Shown here: positions 5,608-10,772 of the stretch, piece after piece
Layout: every line of letters begins with the position of its first letter
Position numbering within the stretch: position 1 is the first letter of the stretch
Assembly (NCBI GenBank): GCA_003641425.1
Contig: QNAH01000058.1
Coordinates: 1-10,772, forward strand
Direction of reading: 5' to 3'
Source of the DNA: Candidatus Zixiibacteriota bacterium
GTDB taxonomy: Bacteria; Zixibacteria; MSB-5A5; GN15; PGXB01
DNA length: 10,772 nucleotides
Translations under genes and position numbers: made by a program
Notes under the pieces: model-generated
Seen by the model: only the letters and a program-made list of their open reading frames with translations
Database searches by the model: none
Told to the model about the DNA's origin: nothing

Positions 5608-7092
5608 ATGGGCCGAAATCGACTGTCCGCGTTTATCTCGATTATCATAATCGTTGTCGTGATAACATCCTCTGTCTGTGCTCAGGAGTATGTCTGGTCG
5701 GTAAGTTGCGGCGGCGAATTCAATGAGAGCGGGTACGAAGGATTGCAGACCTCCGACGGCGGTTATGCCGTTCTTGGAAGCAGCTATTCATTCGGGGCAG
5801 GGCAGTACGATATATATCTTCTTAAACTTGGAATCGCCGGCGACACGCTCTGGACAAAAACATACGGCGGCGAAGAATCAGATCAGGGATTCAGTATCGA
5901 TCAGACCGGTGACAATGGACTTATTATAGCCGGAACCACCAAATCATTCGGAAACGGTGAATATGATGTTTACTTGATCCGCACCGATGCCGCGGGCGAT
6001 ACCCTGTGGTCGAAATGCTTCGGCGGCACCGGTGACGACCAGGCTCGATCGGTCAGGGTCACCTCCGATGATGGCTTCATTATTTGCGGTACAACCGATT
6101 CTTATGGTCATGGTTATTCCGACATTTACCTGATCAAGACCGATTCGCTCGGAGATACAGTCTGGACCCGCGCCTATGGCGGAAGCGGGGGGGAGTCGGG
6201 GTACGCCGTTCGCGAGACTTTCGATGGCGGCTTTATCGCGATCGGAGCGACCGGTTCATTCGGCGATGGGTACAGCTCGCTTTATGTGGTCAGAGTCGAT
6301 GCCTATGGCGATTCCCTCTGGGCGAACACTTATGGCGGAACCGGCTCCGATCTCGGGTACGCCGTTGAGCCGACAACGGACGGTGGCTTTTTGTTGGCAG
6401 GCGGGACCGCGTCGTTCGGCGCCGGATATACCGATGGTTACCTGGTGAAAATTGACAGCGATGGTAATGTCGTCTGGCAAAAAACATACGGCGGTATTAT
6501 GGATGACCGCTTGTATTCGATATGCACCGCCCTTGACGGAACCATTATGCTGGCCGGGACAACTGAATCGTACGGGTCCGGAAAGCTCGATATTTTCCTT
6601 ATAAAAGCCAACCCGGTCGGCGATACGATCTGGACGCAGACCTATGGCGGCAGTATGACCGATTATGGTCGGATGATTTTTCAGGAGACTGGAAATGATT
6701 TTATAATGATCGGCGAGAGCTATTCGTACTCATCGGGAGGTTCTGATGTTTACGTGATGAAAATCGAAGAAGCGATGACGCCTGTATATGAATATGATCC
6801 CGATTTACTTCCCGATGGTTACGAATTGGCACAAAACTATCCCAATCCGTTTAACCTTTCAACCAGTATAGAATATGTCATTCCGCGGTATTCGCCGGTG
6901 ACAATAAGAATATATAATGTTCTCGGGCGTATCGTAAAAGAATGGATTTTCGACTATCAACCGGCCGGTGCTTATCTGGTCAGTTGGGACGGCACCGACA
7001 ATAACGGCTGTGAAATCGCCTCGGGATTGTATTTCTATAAAATGACAGCCGGAGACTACACCGACAGCAAAAAGATGCTATTGATCAAATGA
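5608..7092 (+). CDS. Secreted seven-repeat beta-propeller-like protein with T9SS type A sorting domain
   Basis: A 494-residue protein. The signal peptide is about residues 1-25 (hydrophobic SIIIIVVVI, cleavage VCA|Q). Residues 30-393 hold seven repeats of 52 residues with the pattern W-x3-[YF]GG near the start, then [DG]GGF, G-T-x-S-[FY]G-x-G, D-[IV]-[YF]-L-[IV]-K and GD[TS]-x-W leading into the next repeat. The conserved Trp falls at residues 30, 82, 134, 186, 238, 290 and 342, exactly 52 apart. Residues about 405-494 are a T9SS type A sorting domain (NYPNPFN, IYNVLG, WDGTDNNG, ASGLYFYKM, SKKMLL), normally removed after passage through the outer membrane. Predicted: a surface-anchored or released seven-bladed propeller. 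I see no catalytic signature, so a binding or structural role is likelier than an enzymatic one. The Shine-Dalgarno is weak (AGGG about 9 nt upstream). Confidence 0.88.
   Translation: MGRNRLSAFISIIIIVVVITSSVCAQEYVWSVSCGGEFNESGYEGLQTSDGGYAVLGSSYSFGAGQYDIYLLKLGIAGDTLWTKTYGGEESDQGFSIDQTGDNGLIIAGTTKSFGNGEYDVYLIRTDAAGDTLWSKCFGGTGDDQARSVRVTSDDGFIICGTTDSYGHGYSDIYLIKTDSLGDTVWTRAYGGSGGESGYAVRETFDGGFIAIGATGSFGDGYSSLYVVRVDAYGDSLWANTYGGTGSDLGYAVEPTTDGGFLLAGGTASFGAGYTDGYLVKIDSDGNVVWQKTYGGIMDDRLYSICTALDGTIMLAGTTESYGSGKLDIFLIKANPVGDTIWTQTYGGSMTDYGRMIFQETGNDFIMIGESYSYSSGGSDVYVMKIEEAMTPVYEYDPDLLPDGYELAQNYPNPFNLSTSIEYVIPRYSPVTIRIYNVLGRIVKEWIFDYQPAGAYLVSWDGTDNNGCEIASGLYFYKMTAGDYTDSKKMLLIK
5695..6786 (+). repeat. 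Seven in-frame repeats of 156 bp (52 residues each)
   Basis: Protein-level tandem repeats inside the gene at 5608-7092, each starting at the conserved Trp codon: 5695, 5851, 6007, 6163, 6319, 6475 and 6631. The spacing is exactly 156 bp throughout, while the DNA sequence of the copies has diverged considerably. This means the repeat length is held by structure and not by recent copying. Confidence 0.85.
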
Positions 7093-7128
7093 TACTGGAT
7101 CATCTCTTTAATATATAATTCGATACAA

Positions 7129-7380
7129 TTAAAATAGAGGGTAGGTGGCAAGACAGGGGGCGGGCCGACCCGGCATCAGGGGCAATTCAATAATCGAGGG
7201 GCATATCTTTTCAATTTCCGATTCTTTTATAATCTCAGTTTTTAGAACCGGAGGTGACGAAAGAGTATCAGCCGCAACTGCTTTTACCTTATTGTCGGGA
7301 ATGTTTTCCAGCGAACTCTCTGCCGGAAATAACAGGTATAACGCAATAAAACAGACCAATATTGCCGCAATTCTTCCCAT
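7129..7380 (-). CDS. Small exported or membrane-anchored protein (83 residues), unrecognised
   Basis: The ATG at 7380 has GGGAG 5 nt upstream, and the product opens with a typical signal or anchor (MGRIAAILVCFIALYLLFPA). The rest is a short polar segment with Lys/Glu-rich KTEIIKESEIEK and a Pro-rich tail (LPLMPGRPAPC) with Cys60 and Cys76. An upstream in-frame start at 7494 would add 38 residues read through a highly structured leader and would bury the signal sequence, so I reject it. The gene converges on the repeat-protein gene with only 36 bp between stops, and I see no terminator there. I do not recognise a family. It may be a secreted peptide, a lipoprotein-free membrane anchor, or a spurious small ORF; the ribosome site plus signal peptide favour a real gene. 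Confidence 0.5.
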   Translation of the reverse strand: MGRIAAILVCFIALYLLFPAESSLENIPDNKVKAVAADTLSSPPVLKTEIIKESEIEKICPSIIELPLMPGRPAPCLATYPLF

Positions 7381-7400
7381 TATAGCTCCCTTCTCCCGGG

Positions 7401-7497
7401 TAGAACGTCTGTTTTTGCACTTAAGATGGGGAAGCGTTCTACTTATTGCCAAAGCCTCTAAAAAGGTGCTTCCAAGGCAATCCGTTGAAATCAACGG
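7401..7497 (-). promoter_or_regulatory. Cluster of three inverted repeats, possible structured leader RNA or dispersed repeat
   Basis: Three separate perfect inverted repeats occur in 97 bp: TAGAACG (7401-7407) with CGTTCTA (7435-7441); ATTGCC (7445-7450) with GGCAAT (7476-7481); and CCGTTGA (7482-7488) with TCAACGG (7491-7497). An alternative pairing GGAAGC (7430-7435) with GCTTCC (7468-7473) would compete with the first. The cluster lies 21-117 bp upstream of the ATG at 7380, with the ribosome-binding site just outside it. It does not match a riboswitch class I can recognise; a non-coding repeat family of this genome is equally possible. Confidence 0.4.
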
Positions 7498-7566
7498 ACT
7501 TCCGGTTGTATGACATATTAAGTAACAAATCGTGTGCCGGGATAAATCGCAATCATCGGCAGAACT

Positions 7567-7596
7567 TTAATATCTTATGCGTCAATAGATTAACAA
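7567..7596 (-). promoter_or_regulatory. Candidate promoter for the small exported protein gene
   Basis: On the minus strand TTGTTA (7591-7596) and TATTAA (7567-7572) are 18 bp apart in an AT-rich stretch. If used, the transcript would begin near 7560 and carry a ~180-nt leader containing the inverted-repeat cluster. Weak evidence. Confidence 0.22.
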
Positions 7597-7671
7597 TTGT
7601 AGTTATTTTGACACCGGATTCCATTCGTAGAAATTTCCGAATCGGCGCGCAGTAAAAAACAATTCTTGCGT

Positions 7672-7715
7672 AAAAAATAATGAAATAAAAAGGGACAGCC
7701 GTCGTAGCTGTCCCT
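7672..7715 (-). terminator. Rho-independent terminator of the S8 peptidase gene
   Basis: A 9-bp stem (AGGGACAGC at 7691-7699, GCTGTCCCT at 7707-7715) with a 7-nt loop is followed on the minus strand by TTTTATTTCA and then TTATTTTTT. It starts 15 bp beyond the TGA at 7731. This is a textbook intrinsic terminator for the minus-strand gene. Confidence 0.88.
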
Positions 7716-7730
7716 GTGATATTGGCGATA

Positions 7731-10700
7731 TCATTTCACAAGAAGCATTTTCCTCGATTCCGAAAATTCCGCCGTTCGTATCTGATACAAATATATGCCT
7801 GATGCCGCCGCCCGGCCGGATTCATTTTTCCCGTCCCAGACAGCCGAATAATTGCCGGCCGTCAATGTCCGATTCACCAGGGTCTTTATTTTCTCTCCCA
7901 GAATGTTATAAATCGATAAAGTAACATGTGTGCGCTGCGGGACGGAGTATTCGATTGTCGTTGACGGATTGAATGGGTTCGGATGATTCGCGGAAAGGTA
8001 AAACAGCTCCGGAATCAAACGGTCCTCACTTTCGGCCACATCAGTCGAATTACACTCTGAGGGCAGCGGCGCGGTATTGTTCATCTTGCGGCTGTATCTC
8101 CAGAACGGAACCGGTGAGGTGCAGGCATCGAATGTAACCCCGGGGAAATTGACAAATACCTGAAAACTGTCGGGCGTGGTAATAATCATGTCGATAAAAC
8201 CGTCACTATCGATATCACCGATAGCCGGCGTGAAACGGTCGCTGGTGTACGGTTCCGGCGACACGATCAGCGGAAATCCATCCAGCAACCGGGCCTGCGT
8301 ATCCCAGGCATAAATCCTTTGCGGTTCGTAGGAATTAAAAATATCATTATCGGCACAGGCGACAATGTCGGGGCTGTCATCGCCGTTCATGTCGGCCAGC
8401 AGCAGCATGTTCAATACACTTGGCTCGGGGGTGATGGCAAATGATCCGTTGGGGCTTGACGGCAGAAATGATGAACCGTCGAGATTCCAGGCAAGAACAT
8501 AACTGCTGGTAATATCAAAAAATGTCGTCAGGTACTCCGCCTCATTATCGTTGTCAATATCGGCGAATATCGGTTCGGTGGGGACGACATAATCATCGAT
8601 GCCCATATCATGCGGCCAGCCCTCCATAAGGTTTAAACCATCCTCGAAGGCATATATCCAGTAACCGAAATCGTCATAATAACCGTGTATGATTAATTCA
8701 TGACGGTCATCATTATCGATATCATACCCCGCCATACCGGTGCATTTAAAATTACTGCCGTTCATATCGATCAAAAGACTGTCAATAGTCAGGCCGCTGT
8801 TATAATCGATCTGCCTGATCAGGCCAAAACCACTATTTACCGCATACAACTCATCGATACCGTCACCATCAAGGTCAAGCGGTAATGATTCCGAAAAATA
8901 ATCGAAACTGTTAATCAATTCACCGTTCGATTCAAACAGGAATGTCTCGGACAGACTTCCCGAATATATAAAGACATGGATCTCGTCGCATCCGTCGCCG
9001 TCGATATCCTTGAGCATTAACTTGGGAAATTCATTTTCGGTCCGGTAAAAATTGCCGATCGGGGGGAATATCCCCAAATAACTTTCCGAATTACCCCCGC
9101 TCGAACGATAGCAGTACACTTTCGGCGGATCATAACCGACCGCGACAATATCATCGATACCGTCGTCATCGAGGTTCCCGATCGCTATCGGCATCATGTA
9201 ATTGTTCCGCGGGAAAACCGGCATCCCGTCCGTCTTGACCGTTCCATCGGGATTGAAAGCCATTATACTCGACGAGGTCCCGACAAGAATTTCATTGATC
9301 CCGTCATTATCGAAATCACAGTAAGTCGGTATGATGGTGGGATACCCGTCAACTTCCGCCTTCCAGGCCCGATCGGTTGAAAATATCGACTGCACCGTGA
9401 CAGAAACCGTATCCGCCGCCAGCAATGTATCGTACGAATATACCATCAGGCGGATATCGTAATTGCCCTCATCGAGATCCTCTACAAACCACCCTCCGAG
9501 AATTCCGCGGAAAACAGGCACCGAAAATGTATCGATCAGCTCCCAGACAGCGCCGACTGTATCTGATTTGTATTCCATAACCGCATGACTGAAACCGGGC
9601 GCAAAAGCATCACCCTCGATTGTTGCGAAATTGGCGATAGTCTGTCCGCCGGTCGGCCCGGCTATAACCGCCTGTGTGTCATTGGCAATAAATAGTGATA
9701 TTTGCGAGACATTGAATTCCCCTACATCGAGCCGAAGTGAATGGCGGCCCGATAACCCTGACGTATTCCATGTCGCCAGGATATTTTCGGTCACCGAATC
9801 GGCAGAACTGAATATCTCCGTCCATTGCTCCGGAATTTCTCCCGGCCCGTACGATAAAGTATAACCTGCAAATTCATCCCCGTCGGCGATTCCGGTTATA
9901 TCAAATTCGCCCGAAATGATCTCGTTAATTCCCGGAGACATTATCTTTGCCCTGATTCGAGGTATTAATTGAAGTGCCTGTGCAAGACTGACCCGCCCGT
10001 AACCGCTATACTGATCGTAACCGGGAAGATTCCATCCCACCCCGAACGGATCGATAATATCATCGGCCGATTCGATCAAAATCTGCTTTATCCTGTCCGG
10101 ATCGAGACCGGGCGATACCGAACGCATCACGGCCGCCGCGCCGGCCACATGCGGGCATGACATACTTGTTCCGCTGGCCATGTAATAAAATGAATCGACA
10201 ATATGCACCTGCGGTTCATAAGGGTAACTGCCTGCATACATATCCATCTTATCCGCCCGAAGTGACAGAATCGACTGACCGGGTGCGACCAGGTCGATAT
10301 GATCGCCATAAGTGGAGAAAGTGCTTACCTGATCGGAATCGTTTGATGAACCGACCGTGATAGTCGTTTCATATCCGGCCGGGTAGACCAGATTGTATGT
10401 TCCATCATTACCTGATGACGCACACAGGACCAATCCTTTGTTGTGAGCATACTCGATGGCATCCTCGATCAAATCGCTTCGGTAATTAAACCCAAAACTC
10501 ATATTGACCACATCGGCGCCGTTATCGGCGGCATAGATAATAGCGGCCGCGATTCGTGAAGTCAATGGGAGCGGGTCGAATTTCAGCCCCATTATCCGGC
10601 AATTGTCGGCGATACCGGCTATCCCGATATTATTATTGGTCACACCTGCGATAATACCCGAGCAATGTGTCCCGTGACCATAACTGTCGGTCGGATCATT

Positions 10701-10772
10701 GTCGCCCGGGTCGAGCGGGTCCAGAGTTGCCGCAAAATCCCAGCCATTGACATCATCGATATAGCCGTTGTG
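7731..10772 (-). CDS. Subtilisin-family (S8) peptidase with FG-GAP-like repeats and T9SS sorting domain, 5' end outside the window
   Basis: The frame is open from the right edge to TGA at 7731 (1013 residues visible). The true start and the catalytic Asp lie beyond 10772; the GTG at 10643 is internal, because the catalytic His motif is upstream of it. Residues 31-38 are YGHGTHCS (active-site His33), SSGND carries the oxyanion Asn at about 122, and ASGTSMSCPHVAG carries active-site Ser at about 203. Residues about 270-465 look like beta-sandwich linker domains. About 470-880 contains eight Asp-rich loops (DFDNDG, LDDDG, DIDGDG, DLDGDG, DIDNDD, DIDNDN, DMNGDD, DIDSDG), typical of FG-GAP/VCBS integrin-like propellers that bind calcium. 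Residues about 925-1013 are a T9SS type A sorting domain (HPNPFNPSTTIEY, IYNILG, WDGKNESG, SGIYLY, SRKMLL). Predicted: an extracellular serine protease exported by T9SS. Both visible catalytic residues are intact. Confidence 0.92.
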   Translation of the reverse strand, partial: HNGYIDDVNGWDFAATLDPLDPGDNDPTDSYGHGTHCSGIIAGVTNNNIGIAGIADNCRIMGLKFDPLPLTSRIAAAIIYAADNGADVVNMSFGFNYRSDLIEDAIEYAHNKGLVLCASSGNDGTYNLVYPAGYETTITVGSSNDSDQVSTFSTYGDHIDLVAPGQSILSLRADKMDMYAGSYPYEPQVHIVDSFYYMASGTSMSCPHVAGAAAVMRSVSPGLDPDRIKQILIESADDIIDPFGVGWNLPGYDQYSGYGRVSLAQALQLIPRIRAKIMSPGINEIISGEFDITGIADGDEFAGYTLSYGPGEIPEQWTEIFSSADSVTENILATWNTSGLSGRHSLRLDVGEFNVSQISLFIANDTQAVIAGPTGGQTIANFATIEGDAFAPGFSHAVMEYKSDTVGAVWELIDTFSVPVFRGILGGWFVEDLDEGNYDIRLMVYSYDTLLAADTVSVTVQSIFSTDRAWKAEVDGYPTIIPTYCDFDNDGINEILVGTSSSIMAFNPDGTVKTDGMPVFPRNNYMMPIAIGNLDDDGIDDIVAVGYDPPKVYCYRSSGGNSESYLGIFPPIGNFYRTENEFPKLMLKDIDGDGCDEIHVFIYSGSLSETFLFESNGELINSFDYFSESLPLDLDGDGIDELYAVNSGFGLIRQIDYNSGLTIDSLLIDMNGSNFKCTGMAGYDIDNDDRHELIIHGYYDDFGYWIYAFEDGLNLMEGWPHDMGIDDYVVPTEPIFADIDNDNEAEYLTTFFDITSSYVLAWNLDGSSFLPSSPNGSFAITPEPSVLNMLLLADMNGDDSPDIVACADNDIFNSYEPQRIYAWDTQARLLDGFPLIVSPEPYTSDRFTPAIGDIDSDGFIDMIITTPDSFQVFVNFPGVTFDACTSPVPFWRYSRKMNNTAPLPSECNSTDVAESEDRLIPELFYLSANHPNPFNPSTTIEYSVPQRTHVTLSIYNILGEKIKTLVNRTLTAGNYSAVWDGKNESGRAAASGIYLYQIRTAEFSESRKMLLVK

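Larger units (their letters stand above)
7381..7730. other. Intergenic region with structured leader
   Basis: These 350 bp hold no supportable gene. They contain the terminator of the peptidase gene (7672-7715), a possible minus-strand promoter (7567-7596), and a compact set of inverted repeats (7401-7497) that would lie in the leader of the small exported protein gene. Confidence 0.55.

Noticed and set aside
5695..6786. CRISPR-like or mobile repeat array.
   Set aside because: The 156-bp period is a protein repeat: in frame, diverged in DNA and conserved in residues.
7430..7460. Possible sigma-54 promoter (TTGGCA-like sequence on the minus strand).
   Set aside because: The required -12 TTGC element is absent at the fixed spacing.
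7401..7497. Cyclic-di-GMP riboswitch, suggested by the plus-strand words CCAAAGCCTC and CTTCCGG.
   Set aside because: The conserved GEMM core and stem arrangement are not present on either strand.
7145..7513. Plus-strand frame of 122 residues opposite the small exported protein gene.
   Set aside because: It lacks a ribosome-binding site and any recognisable motif and runs through the inverted-repeat cluster. The minus-strand reading has both a Shine-Dalgarno and a signal peptide.
10641..10643. GTG as the start of the subtilase.
   Set aside because: The frame stays open upstream to the window edge and encodes the catalytic HGTHC motif there, so this codon is internal.

Overview
The window reads as part of a chromosome of moderate GC from a Gram-negative bacterium of the FCB superphylum (Bacteroidota, Ignavibacteria, Zixibacteria, KSB1 and relatives). 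Two large secreted proteins end in the ~85-residue C-terminal sorting domain that carries the [NH]xPNPFNxST motif, the type A signal of the type IX secretion system (T9SS). Almost every other gene starts with a Sec signal peptide. I cannot name a species.

Left half (1-5187, all minus strand): a surface-fibre locus of the chaperone-usher type. In transcription order it holds: a DUF4402-family subunit (4657-5187) followed by a strong hairpin; a small secreted protein with two cysteines (4174-4482); a short DUF4402 subunit without the N-terminal extension of its paralogues (3627-4100); a 319-bp AT-rich gap; two DUF4402 subunits about 85% identical to each other (2744-3307 and 2135-2698); a hairpin; a PapD-like periplasmic chaperone (1155-2027); and the N-terminal 374 residues of an usher-like outer-membrane protein that runs off the left edge (1-1124). 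The inferred pathway is Sec export of subunits, capture by the chaperone, and assembly at the usher by donor-strand exchange. The short subunit can accept but apparently not donate a strand, which makes it a candidate tip subunit.

Middle (5188-7092): a 420-bp divergent intergenic region, then on the plus strand a 494-residue secreted protein made of seven repeats of exactly 52 residues (a probable seven-bladed beta-propeller) and a T9SS sorting domain.

Right half (7129-10772, minus strand): a small gene for an 83-residue exported protein behind a 350-bp structured intergenic region, a clear Rho-independent terminator, and a large subtilisin-family (S8) peptidase whose N-terminus lies beyond the right edge. 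The peptidase carries eight Asp-rich FG-GAP-like loops and a T9SS sorting domain.

Overall the window is devoted to the cell surface, with two outer-membrane export routes side by side: a divergent chaperone-usher fibre system and two predicted T9SS cargo proteins. I saw no mobile element, CRISPR array, tRNA or rRNA.
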